Of a stretch of 64,000 bases of DNA, positions 17,204-23,991 are shown piece after piece. How positions within the stretch are numbered: position 1 is the first letter of the stretch; each line of letters starts with the position of its first letter. Below the pieces are notes generated by a model. The model did not search any database, was not told where the DNA came from, and saw nothing but the letters and a program-made list of their open reading frames with translations. The translations under genes were made by a program, and so were the position numbers. Source of the DNA: Flavobacterium sp. W4I14 (GTDB lineage: Bacteria; Bacteroidota; Bacteroidia; Sphingobacteriales; Sphingobacteriaceae); NCBI GenBank assembly GCA_030817875.1, contig JAUSZU010000001.1, positions 2,294,001 through 2,358,000 on the forward strand. Reading direction: 5' to 3'.

Positions 17204-17770
17204 TTATGGTTGAAAAAATATTTTCTTTAACCTTTGCAGGCATTTATATTTCTGCGTTTTTGCATTATCGGTATTGGTATAGCCGAACTTTTCGCAGATA
17301 TCCTGCATGGATAAATTGTGGATATAAAAATCCTGAATAATGGTTTTACAAGGTTCTCCCAGATGATCGAGTGCCGATTGCATTTTCACAAAAGCTGCAT
17401 CCTTTTCTTCATGGTGCTCTACATCTTCCTCAACAGCAAATACATCTTCATAATCAGTAATATTACCGGCTTTTTTACTGTTTAGGCTAAGTTTTTTTAG
17501 CCAAATGCGCCGGCAAACCGAATAAATATAGGTTTTGAGTTTGCTGCTCAGCTCAAAATTGCCTTCCTTAATTTTGTTATATAAAATTATTATACCTTCC
17601 TGATAAACATCTTTTGCATCATCTTCATCACCGTTATTATTCAGAATAAACTGCAAAACCATCGCATAATAAGCCTTGTATAACTTGTTAAGTGTATCTT
17701 CTGAGTTATTTAGAATACCTAAAATAACCTCTCTATCTGTTGGAACTGAACTCTTTAAACTGTTATTCAC
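17204..17770 (-). CDS. ECF-type RNA polymerase sigma factor
   Basis: 188 aa with a GTG start. Sigma region 2 covers about residues 25-95 (DDAKDVYQEGIIILYNKI, then LKTYIYSVCRRIWLKKL). Sigma region 4 covers about 130-185 (YIHNLSMQDICEKFGY with a helix-turn-helix, then KYKCLQRLKKIF). It is followed after six bases by the membrane protease gene, its likely partner. Two copies of a GGGTTAC-type bipartite motif precede it on its own strand, matching motifs before the divergent lipoprotein genes, so autoregulation is likely. The nearest motif ends only 3 bp before the GTG, so the start may be leaderless or misplaced. Confidence 0.9.
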   Translation of the reverse strand: MNNSLKSSVPTDREVILGILNNSEDTLNKLYKAYYAMVLQFILNNNGDEDDAKDVYQEGIIILYNKIKEGNFELSSKLKTYIYSVCRRIWLKKLSLNSKKAGNITDYEDVFAVEEDVEHHEEKDAAFVKMQSALDHLGEPCKTIIQDFYIHNLSMQDICEKFGYTNTDNAKTQKYKCLQRLKKIFFQP

Positions 17771-17773
17771 TAG

Positions 17774-17802
17774 TTAATACATTTTTCTATAAATAGTAAC
17801 CC
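17774..17802 (-). promoter_or_regulatory. ECF-like bipartite promoter motif, proximal to the sigma gene
   Basis: On the minus strand: GGGTTACT (17802-17795), 13 bases, TGTATTAA (17781-17774). Same blocks and same spacing as before the lipoprotein genes. Confidence 0.6.
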
Positions 17803-17841
17803 AATATTAGACAAAAAAATATTTATAGCTACTATAATTGC

Positions 17842-17871
17842 TTAATACAAACTTAAAGCAAACGGTAACCC
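17842..17871 (-). promoter_or_regulatory. ECF-like bipartite promoter motif, distal to the sigma gene
   Basis: On the minus strand: GGGTTACC (17871-17864), 14 bases, TGTATTAA (17849-17842). It would give a leader of about 65-70 nt before the sigma GTG. Confidence 0.6.
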
Positions 17872-17899
17872 AAACCTCAAAAAAAATATTTTAACTTTT

Positions 17900-17940
17900 T
17901 TGTAAATTATCGGGTTACCTTTTTACCTTTGCGGCATTAA
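17900..17940 (+). promoter_or_regulatory. Overlapping housekeeping and ECF-like promoters of lipoprotein gene 1
   Basis: TTG (17900-17902), 21 bp, TACCTTTG (17924-17931) is a standard Bacteroidota promoter. Interleaved with it is GGGTTACC (17912-17919), 13 bp, GGCATTAA (17933-17940), the motif shared with copies 2-4 and with the sigma gene. Confidence 0.6.
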
Positions 17941-17970
17941 TAAGAAATTAATTACTTAAAAAATTCAAAA

Positions 17971-18192
17971 ATGAAAAATGCATTCAAATTAGGCTTTTTA
18001 GCTTTAGCTTTATCTTTATCAGTTGTTGCTTGTAACTCAGAAAAAAAAGCTGAAGGTGCTGATACTACTTTAACTGATTCTTCTACTATCGTTACTGATA
18101 CTACTGCAAAAGATACTACAGTTAAAGATTCTACAGTGAAAGATACAACTGTAAAAGCTACTACAACTACTACAGAAGAAGTTAAACACTAG
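17971..18192 (+). CDS. Asp/Thr-rich small lipoprotein, copy 1 of 4
   Basis: 73 aa. A lipoprotein signal, MKNAFKLGFLALALSLSVVAC, places the lipidated Cys at residue 21. The mature part is almost only D, T, S, V, K and A, with a five-residue beat (KDTTV KDSTV KDTTV). It contains five D-(S/T)-(T) sites that fit the Bacteroidota O-glycosylation sequon. It has no recognisable domain. It is the first of four tandem paralogues, each with its own upstream motif and terminator, and divergent from the ECF sigma operon. Confidence 0.8.
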   Translation: MKNAFKLGFLALALSLSVVACNSEKKAEGADTTLTDSSTIVTDTTAKDTTVKDSTVKDTTVKATTTTTEEVKH

Positions 18193-18208
18193 TCTAACTT
18201 TACTCATA

Positions 18209-18246
18209 AAAAAAGGCTTCTGATGCAAAATCAGGAGCCTTTTTTA
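18209..18246 (+). terminator. Terminator of lipoprotein gene 1
   Basis: AAAAGGCTTCTGA/TCAGGAGCCTTTT stem with one mismatch, followed by TTTTT. Confidence 0.85.
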
Positions 18247-18273
18247 TTTTTTTTACTTTTTTTTTATTTTTTC

Positions 18274-18302
18274 GGGTTACCTTTTTAAATAAGTGGTATT
18301 AA
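18274..18302 (+). promoter_or_regulatory. ECF-like motif before lipoprotein gene 2
   Basis: GGGTTACC, 13 bp, GGTATTAA. The standard TAnnTTTG element present in copy 1 is lost here (AAATAAG in its place), while the two outer blocks are kept. Confidence 0.6.
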
Positions 18303-18338
18303 CAGGTAAATTAATTAATTACTTAAAAATACTCAAAA

Positions 18339-18557
18339 ATGAAAAATGCATTCAAATTAGGCTTTTTAGCTCTAGCTTTATCTTTATCAGTTGTTGCTTG
18401 TAACTCAGAAAAAAAAGCAGAAGGTACTGATACAACAGCTACAGATTCTTCAACTATCGTTACTGATACTACTGCAAAAGATACTACAGTAAAAGATTCT
18501 ACAGTAAAAGATACTACTGTAAAAACTACTACAGAAAAAACTGAAGTTAAACACTAG
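18339..18557 (+). CDS. Asp/Thr-rich small lipoprotein, copy 2 of 4
   Basis: 72 aa, nearly identical to copy 1 through the signal peptide, lipobox and KDTTV-type repeats. It differs mainly at the C-terminus (TTTEKTEVKH). Five D-(S/T)-T sites. The high identity to copy 1 points to a recent duplication. Confidence 0.8.
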   Translation: MKNAFKLGFLALALSLSVVACNSEKKAEGTDTTATDSSTIVTDTTAKDTTVKDSTVKDTTVKTTTEKTEVKH

Positions 18558-18574
18558 TCTAACTTACTTATAAG

Positions 18575-18609
18575 AAAAGCCTCCCGATGTAAAATCGGGA
18601 GGCTTTTTT
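18575..18609 (+). terminator. Terminator of lipoprotein gene 2
   Basis: GCCTCCCGAT/ATCGGGAGGC perfect 10-bp stem followed by TTTTTT. The stem sequence differs from copy 1 although the position is the same. Confidence 0.9.
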
Positions 18610-18626
18610 ATTTTATCAGAAAAAAC

Positions 18627-18655
18627 AGGTTACCTTTTAACATTTTAGGCATTAA
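18627..18655 (+). promoter_or_regulatory. ECF-like motif before lipoprotein gene 3
   Basis: AGGTTACC, 13 bp, GGCATTAA. Spacer sequence differs from copies 1 and 2, but its length is the same. Confidence 0.6.
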
Positions 18656-18687
18656 TAGTATATAGTAACCCTAAAACAGATATCAAA

Positions 18688-18909
18688 ATGAAAAATGCAT
18701 TCAAATTAGGCTTTTTAGCCCTAGTTCTATCTTTAACAGTTGCTGCTTGTGGAGAATCAGGTAAAAAAGCTGATGGCACTGATACAACAGTTACAGATTC
18801 ATCAACTATTATTACTGATACAACTGCTGTTGATACTACAGTTAAAGATTCTACTGTAAAAGACACCACAATTAAAGCTACTACTACAAAAGAAGAAGTA
18901 AAACACTAG
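18688..18909 (+). CDS. Asp/Thr-rich small lipoprotein, copy 3 of 4
   Basis: 73 aa. Same signal and repeat design, but more diverged (lipobox region VAACGESGKKADG; AVDTTVKDSTVKDTTIK). Five D-(S/T)-T sites. It ends EEVKH like copy 1. Confidence 0.8.
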   Translation: MKNAFKLGFLALVLSLTVAACGESGKKADGTDTTVTDSSTIITDTTAVDTTVKDSTVKDTTIKATTTKEEVKH

Positions 18910-18929
18910 TTATTTTTACTAAATAACAC

Positions 18930-18966
18930 AAAAAAAGGTCGCGATATAAAAACGCGACCTTTTTTA
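18930..18966 (+). terminator. Terminator of lipoprotein gene 3
   Basis: AAAAAAGGTCGCG/CGCGACCTTTTTT stem with T-run. Confidence 0.85.
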
Positions 18967-18978
18967 TTTAAGAAAACA

Positions 18979-19007
18979 GGGTTAATTCTCGTCTTTTTTT
19001 GTATAAA
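18979..19007 (+). promoter_or_regulatory. ECF-like motif before lipoprotein gene 4 (degenerate)
   Basis: GGGTTAAT, 13 bp, TGTATAAA: two mismatches to the first block, one to the second as found at the sigma gene, same spacing. Confidence 0.5.
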
Positions 19008-19049
19008 TTAGTAATTAATTAATTTTCAAAACCAAACAAATTAAAAAAA

Positions 19050-19232
19050 ATGAAAAATGCATTCAAAATGGGCTTTTTAGCTCTAGCTTTATCCCTATCC
19101 GTTGTTGCTTGTAAATCAGAAAAAAAAGATGGTGCAACTGATTCATCTAAAGTTGATTCTACAGTTGTAGATACTACAGTAAAAGATACAACCGTTAAAG
19201 ACACTACAGTAAAAGACACAACTAAAAAATAG
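19050..19232 (+). CDS. Asp/Thr-rich small lipoprotein, copy 4 of 4
   Basis: 60 aa, the shortest and most diverged copy. The signal is conserved (lipobox VVACKSEKKDG) and the repeat is more regular (VVDTTV KDTTV KDTTV KDTTKK). It still carries five D-(S/T)-T sites. It lacks the EEVKH tail. Confidence 0.8.
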   Translation: MKNAFKMGFLALALSLSVVACKSEKKDGATDSSKVDSTVVDTTVKDTTVKDTTVKDTTKK

Positions 19233-19248
19233 TTTTAGCTATTACTGC

Positions 19249-19279
19249 AAAAAGGCCTTGGAAATTCCGGGGCTTTTTT
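19249..19279 (+). terminator. Terminator of lipoprotein gene 4
   Basis: AAAAAGGCC...GGGGCTTTTT imperfect stem followed by T-rich sequence. Confidence 0.6.
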
Positions 19280-19329
19280 ATTTTATATTAATTTCTAGGA
19301 ATCAAGACCTTAAAATCCATCAATTGTAG

Positions 19330-19337
19330 TAAATTTG
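19330..19337 (+). promoter_or_regulatory. Promoter -7 element of purB
   Basis: TAAATTTG, exact TAnnTTTG match, 22 bp before the purB ATG. No clear TTG was seen at -33. Confidence 0.5.
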
Positions 19338-19359
19338 CGGCAAAAATATAATCCGCATA

Positions 19360-20706
19360 ATGAATTTAACATCACTACAAGCTATTTCACCAGTTGATGG
19401 TCGTTACAGAAAAACAACCGAAAGTTTAGCTGCTTACTTTTCTGAAGAAGCCTTAATCAAATACCGTGTTTTTGTAGAAATCGAATATTTTATCGCGCTT
19501 TGCGAAATCAACTTGCCTGGCTTAGAAAATTTTGATAAAAATCTTTATGCCCAACTACGCGAAATCCACGAAAATTTCTCAGAAGTTGATGCCTTAGAAA
19601 TTAAGGAAACTGAAAAAGTAACCAACCACGATGTTAAAGCTGTTGAATATTTTATCAAAAGCAAATTCGACACTTTATCACTTCAAAATTATAAAGAGTT
19701 TATCCATTTCGGCCTAACCTCTCAGGACATTAATAATACTGCCATTCCTTATTCTATTAAATTAGCATTGAATGAAAGTTATTATCCAGCAATTAATACG
19801 CTGATCGAAAAGATAAATGCCCTGGCTACAGAGTGGAAAGATATTCCGATGTTGGCACATACACATGGCCAGCCGGCCTCTCCTACCAAATTAGGCAAAG
19901 AGTTTTTGGTTTTCGCCGAACGCTTGGCTATTCAGGTAGAAAGTTTAAAAAACATCCCTAATAGTGCAAAATTTGGCGGCGCTACCGGAAACTTCAATGC
20001 ACACCATATCGCTTACCCTACAGTAAACTGGGTTAATTTCTCTAACCAGTTTGTTAACGAGACTTTGGGCTTAACACGTGCACAACATACTACACAAATT
20101 GAACATTACGATCAATTTGCAGCTCAATGTGACGCTTTAAAACGCATAAACAACATTATTATAGATTTGGACAGAGATATCTGGACATATATTTCTAAAA
20201 ACTATTTTAAACAGAAAATTAAAGCCGGAGAAATTGGTTCGTCGGCCATGCCACATAAGGTTAATCCAATCGATTTCGAAAATGCCGAAGGAAATGCGGG
20301 AATTGCCAATGCTTTATTCGAGTTTTTCGCTGCTAAATTGCCAATCTCACGATTACAGCGAGACTTAACCGACTCTACTGTTTTAAGAAACGTAGGCGTT
20401 CCTTTTGGACATGCTTTAATTGCTATTAATTCTACGCTACGTGGATTAAACAAGATTTTATTAAATGAAGCTGCCTTACATGCCGATTTAGACGAAAACT
20501 GGGCAGTTGTTGCCGAGGCTATTCAAACGGTATTAAGAAGAGAGAACTACCCTAACCCTTACGAAGCCTTAAAAGAATTAACCAGAACGAATTCAAAAAT
20601 CAATGCAGCAAGCATTGCCGAGTTTATTGAAGGTTTAGCAGTTTCTGAAGCTGTTAAAGTGCAATTAAGAACAATTACACCTTTTAATTATACTGGCGTT
20701 TTTTAG
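19360..20706 (+). CDS. purB: Adenylosuccinate lyase
   Basis: 448 aa. The superfamily signature GSSAMPHKVNPIDFENAEGN is present near residue 290, with AHTHGQPASPTKLGKE and TSQDINNTA forming the other active-site segments. The enzyme cleaves SAICAR to AICAR and adenylosuccinate to AMP in purine synthesis. It is transcribed alone. Confidence 0.96.
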   Translation: MNLTSLQAISPVDGRYRKTTESLAAYFSEEALIKYRVFVEIEYFIALCEINLPGLENFDKNLYAQLREIHENFSEVDALEIKETEKVTNHDVKAVEYFIKSKFDTLSLQNYKEFIHFGLTSQDINNTAIPYSIKLALNESYYPAINTLIEKINALATEWKDIPMLAHTHGQPASPTKLGKEFLVFAERLAIQVESLKNIPNSAKFGGATGNFNAHHIAYPTVNWVNFSNQFVNETLGLTRAQHTTQIEHYDQFAAQCDALKRINNIIIDLDRDIWTYISKNYFKQKIKAGEIGSSAMPHKVNPIDFENAEGNAGIANALFEFFAAKLPISRLQRDLTDSTVLRNVGVPFGHALIAINSTLRGLNKILLNEAALHADLDENWAVVAEAIQTVLRRENYPNPYEALKELTRTNSKINAASIAEFIEGLAVSEAVKVQLRTITPFNYTGVF

Positions 20707-20793
20707 TCAAATTAAATTGACGTTAAGCAGACAGCTAACAAAGGTTTTATTAGTGAGTAATTGTTAATTTTGTTTATTCAAATTGATTAAGAC

Positions 20794-21345
20794 ATGACGA
20801 TTAACGTATATACAGAACAGACTCCAAATCCAGCTACCATGAAATTCATGGTAAACAAACTGTTAATAAACGGCAGTGAGGATTTTGCAACTAAAGAAAG
20901 TGCAGAACATTCGCCTTTTGCTAAAGAGTTATTTAAGTTCAACTTTGTTTCTGGTGTTTTTTTCGCCAGCAACTTCGTTACCATTACCAAAACAGAGGAT
21001 GCAGAATGGGCTGATATTGAAGCCATTTTAAAAGAATTTGTTAAGGGAGCAGTAGAATCTGAATTAAAAATTAAAGAAGCAACTGCTGATGAGGCTCCTG
21101 CTTTTGAGGGTACAGAAACCGAAATTAAAATTCAGCAGATTCTGCACGATTATGTACGCCCGGCTGTTGAGCAGGATGGCGGTGCAATTACATACAAATC
21201 TTTCGATGAAGGCGTGGTTACAGTAGAATTACGTGGTTCTTGTAGCGGTTGTCCATCTTCTACCATTACGCTTAAATCTGGCATCCAAAACTTATTGCAA
21301 AGAATGGTGCCGGAAGTTACAGAAGTTGTTTCTGAAGCGCTTTAA
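20794..21345 (+). CDS. nfu: Nfu-type iron-sulfur scaffold/carrier protein
   Basis: 183 aa. The N-terminal Nfu_N domain is seen (TEQTPNPATMKFMVNK, residues 5-20), then a C-terminal NifU-like domain (about 108-180: DYVRPAVEQDGGAI ... GSCSGCPSSTITLKSGI) with the CxxC pair that holds a transferable Fe-S cluster. It stands alone, followed by a strong terminator. Confidence 0.92.
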   Translation: MTINVYTEQTPNPATMKFMVNKLLINGSEDFATKESAEHSPFAKELFKFNFVSGVFFASNFVTITKTEDAEWADIEAILKEFVKGAVESELKIKEATADEAPAFEGTETEIKIQQILHDYVRPAVEQDGGAITYKSFDEGVVTVELRGSCSGCPSSTITLKSGIQNLLQRMVPEVTEVVSEAL

Positions 21346-21375
21346 AATTGTGCATTTTTCATAGTACATATAGTG

Positions 21376-21408
21376 AAAAGGTCCCGATGAGAATCGGGAC
21401 CTTTTTTT
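21376..21408 (+). terminator. Terminator of nfu
   Basis: AAAGGTCCCGAT-gaga-ATCGGGACCTTT, a perfect 12-bp stem, followed by T-run. Confidence 0.9.
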
Positions 21409-21412
21409 ATGA

Positions 21413-21497
21413 CGTCATCTTAATTGGACTGCATGAAATTGAGAGATCTTGTATGGTATTCAATTAAAAAGATTTCTCCACTATGGTCGAAATGACG
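21413..21497. repeat. Dispersed intergenic repeat, copy 4
   Basis: Left end CGTCATCTTAATTGG, right end GGTCGAAATGACG, with GAGAGATCTTG and AAGATTTCTCC as inner inverted blocks. It lies between convergent nfu and the inositol monophosphatase gene. Confidence 0.6.
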
Positions 21498-21518
21498 ATC
21501 TGTCCGCGTAACATCACA

Positions 21519-22307
21519 TTAAAAATACTGTTTAATCGCGGTTAACATTTCAGCAGTAAGTTTCCCATTGGTGGCCAATATCTCCCTTTTTTCAAAGTAA
21601 TCATTTCCACCTGAGAAATCGTAAACTTCTCCTCCTGCCTGCTGCACAATAAAGCATCCGGCTGCAAAATCCCATTGCTGTAGATTGTATTCAAAAAAAG
21701 CATCGAAACGCCCACAGGCTGTATATACCAGATCTATTGCTGCTGCACCAATTCTACGTACACCGTGACTTTTCTGCATCATCTCGGTCAATAGTTTTAT
21801 ATACTGAGGTTGTTTATCAAACTGGTAATACGGAAAACCTGTTGCCAACAAACTTGAGCCCAGATTAGGGTTTATAGAAACCTTAATTTCTTTCTTATTC
21901 ATAAAAGCAAATCCGCCTTTATACGAATAGAACATCTCTCCCCTATTTAATTCGTAAACTACACCAATTACGGGTAATCCATCTTCATAAAGCGCTACGC
22001 TTATACCGTAAGTCGGAATGCCATGGATAAAATTAGTAGTACCATCTAAGGGATCGATTATCCAGGTATAGGTTTTACCCGTACGGTTAATGGTTTTCTC
22101 TTCGGTTATGAAACCGGCATCGGGAATTAATTTTTCAAGATTTTGAACCAGTTTCTGCTCTGCTGTTTTATCAACATAAGAAACCATATCATTCAATCCC
22201 TTGTATTCTATTTTTTGAATATCGAACTGCATTGCTTCTTTGCGGATAAAGTTTCCGGTCAGCCTTACAATCGATATTACTTTTGTGCACAGTAATTCGT
22301 AATTCAT
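21519..22307 (-). CDS. suhB: Inositol monophosphatase family protein
   Basis: 262 aa. The metal-binding motifs are intact: GFITEEK (first Glu), WIIDPLDGTTNFIHG (Asp cluster) and QWDFAAGCFIVQQAGG near the C-terminus. It hydrolyses myo-inositol phosphates or related sugar phosphates; SuhB-type members also assist rRNA transcription. The start is 55 bp downstream of the lgt stop, so the two are probably co-transcribed. Specific substrate is not determinable. Confidence 0.88.
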   Translation of the reverse strand: MNYELLCTKVISIVRLTGNFIRKEAMQFDIQKIEYKGLNDMVSYVDKTAEQKLVQNLEKLIPDAGFITEEKTINRTGKTYTWIIDPLDGTTNFIHGIPTYGISVALYEDGLPVIGVVYELNRGEMFYSYKGGFAFMNKKEIKVSINPNLGSSLLATGFPYYQFDKQPQYIKLLTEMMQKSHGVRRIGAAAIDLVYTACGRFDAFFEYNLQQWDFAAGCFIVQQAGGEVYDFSGGNDYFEKREILATNGKLTAEMLTAIKQYF

Positions 22308-22362
22308 AACTATTTAACAGTAAAATGAGGCGTTTATTGGATGATGAATGAGCTTATAGAGG

Positions 22363-23511
22363 TTAAGCGAGTTGATTCCTGTTCCTTAAAGCATAAGCAC
22401 TTAATACAATGCCACCAACAACAAGAAAAGTAGAAATCATTTCTGCCTGGGTAAAAGACAAACCAAAAACATGGTATTTTGAGTTTACGCGGATTAATTC
22501 GATACAAAAACGCTCAATACCGTTTAAGATCATGTAAATGCCAAACATTAAACCAGGTGCCTTTATTTTATCTCTAATCTTCCATAAGAAGGCGAAAAGG
22601 ATTAAACATATAATTACTTCGTAAATTGGTGTTGGGTACACCCCTTGAGCCAATTCATTACAAAACTTGCCAGTACAACCAGGAATCGGAATTCCTTCTC
22701 CTACTACATTATTCGGATATTTGTAAGACCACAAACAATCTGGAAGCCAGGAAAATGGTTTTGGATTATTGTTTACGATTCCCCAATCACCGTCTCCAGC
22801 CAAATGACAACCGATACGACCTACAGCATAAGCCAGCATCATCCCAGGGCCGCCAACATCAAGCATGTGCAAAGGTTTAATGCCGTTTCTTTTTGCTATA
22901 ATTAATACCGCTGCACCACCACAAATTAAACCACCATAAAAAGTTAAACCACTAAATGACAATAAGCGCTCAATAGGGTGTTGAACAAAATCATCCCAAT
23001 ATTCTAGGTTATCGAAGAATTTTGCACCTAAAAAGCCCCAGATAGCTGCCCAAACAATCAGGTTACTCATGGTTTGGTATGGATGGACGGTTACCTGTGT
23101 TTCTTTTGGTTTATCCAGCTTGTGTTTATTCTTTTCGGTATAATCCCAATAAGCAAACAGCCCTGCGAAAAACAACCCACCAATTATATTTCCTTTGGTC
23201 GACATTAAAATCGACTGTGCATCATTTACAAAAAGTTTGTAGTTTAACAACGCATAAACCAGTTTATAACCAATAACAAAACCGAAAAGACCATTCATGA
23301 TCAGCTCTGATGTAGTAGCAGGTTTGCCAACTACAATTGTCTTTTTAATTGGGTGGAGTATGCCTAGTGCTTCCTTACGCTTAAGCTCTTTGGTAAAAGC
23401 CCAGTAACCAGCAACAAACGCCAGTGCTACAAAAACACCGAAAGTATTAAATGGTAGCGGTAAATTAATGCCGAATAAGTATTCTAAAAAATGTGAAACG
23501 GTAGGAAACAT
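22363..23511 (-). CDS. lgt: Prolipoprotein diacylglyceryl transferase, Bacteroidota-type
   Basis: 382 aa integral membrane protein with seven or more hydrophobic helices. The sequence GLTFYGGLICGGAAV and AYAVGRIGCHLAGDGDWG correspond to the Lgt catalytic loops. The classical GRxGNFxNxE is altered to GRIGCHLAGDGDWG, with Asp where the Glu stands, and an extra segment rich in Pro/Cys (IPGCTGKFCNELAQGVYPTP) follows. Lgt attaches diacylglycerol to lipobox cysteines and would act on the many lipoproteins in this window. An in-frame central insert of about 60 residues (KKTIVVGKPATTSE to KPKETQVTVHP) makes it longer than proteobacterial Lgt. Confidence 0.85.
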   Translation of the reverse strand: MFPTVSHFLEYLFGINLPLPFNTFGVFVALAFVAGYWAFTKELKRKEALGILHPIKKTIVVGKPATTSELIMNGLFGFVIGYKLVYALLNYKLFVNDAQSILMSTKGNIIGGLFFAGLFAYWDYTEKNKHKLDKPKETQVTVHPYQTMSNLIVWAAIWGFLGAKFFDNLEYWDDFVQHPIERLLSFSGLTFYGGLICGGAAVLIIAKRNGIKPLHMLDVGGPGMMLAYAVGRIGCHLAGDGDWGIVNNNPKPFSWLPDCLWSYKYPNNVVGEGIPIPGCTGKFCNELAQGVYPTPIYEVIICLILFAFLWKIRDKIKAPGLMFGIYMILNGIERFCIELIRVNSKYHVFGLSFTQAEMISTFLVVGGIVLSAYALRNRNQLA

Positions 23512-23538
23512 ACAAATAATTTGTTGCGAAGATAGGAA

Positions 23539-23601
23539 AGAAAGACCAAAGCTGAAAGATTAAAGCGGAAAGCTTAAAGACTAAAGGAGAAAGACCAAAG
23601 C
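23539..23601. repeat. Purine-rich degenerate direct repeat
   Basis: GAAAGACCAAAGC occurs at about 23539 and again at 23589, with related units (TGAAAGATTAAAGC, GGAAAGCTTAAAG) between. The rest of the 480-bp gap before mtaB holds the repeat copy at 23811 and no gene. Confidence 0.5.
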
Positions 23602-23810
23602 GCTTAGTTGAAAGCCAGAAAAAGCGTGCAGAAATCTATTTTTTTATTTTGGAAAAGAGTGGTTCTGTATTTCATCGGTTAGTACAATCCTGCTCTACGC
23701 ATTACTTCGTGTTCGCTGCGATCAGGTTTAGTTAACTGATTATAGTAGTTCTTAGGGGGTATTAGGTGCTAAGGCAGATTCCAAAAATAAATCTCCCCTC
23801 TCCGTTCATT

Positions 23811-23943
23811 TGTCATCCTGAACGCAGTGAAGGATCTTTATGGTGAAAGCAAAGTTCTTTTGTTTTAATAGTGGCTTTTGTTTAAGTCTTTTCGGCGTTC
23901 AGCATTCCATGGTAAAAGATTCTTCACTGCGTTCAGAATGACA
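23811..23943. repeat. Dispersed intergenic repeat, copy 5 (26-bp TIRs)
   Basis: TGTCATCCTGAACGCAGTGA at the left end and TTCACTGCGTTCAGAATGACA at the right extend to 26-bp arms with two mismatches. This is the TCATCCTGAACG version of the family end. Confidence 0.7.
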
Positions 23944-23991
23944 GTAAAGGATATTTGACTAAGGGCTTCCGACTAATTAGTCCAAACTGAA

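Noticed and set aside
23512..23991. Possible tRNA or other RNA gene in the gap before mtaB
   Set aside because: No cloverleaf or CCA-type end could be drawn; the gap is explained by repeats.
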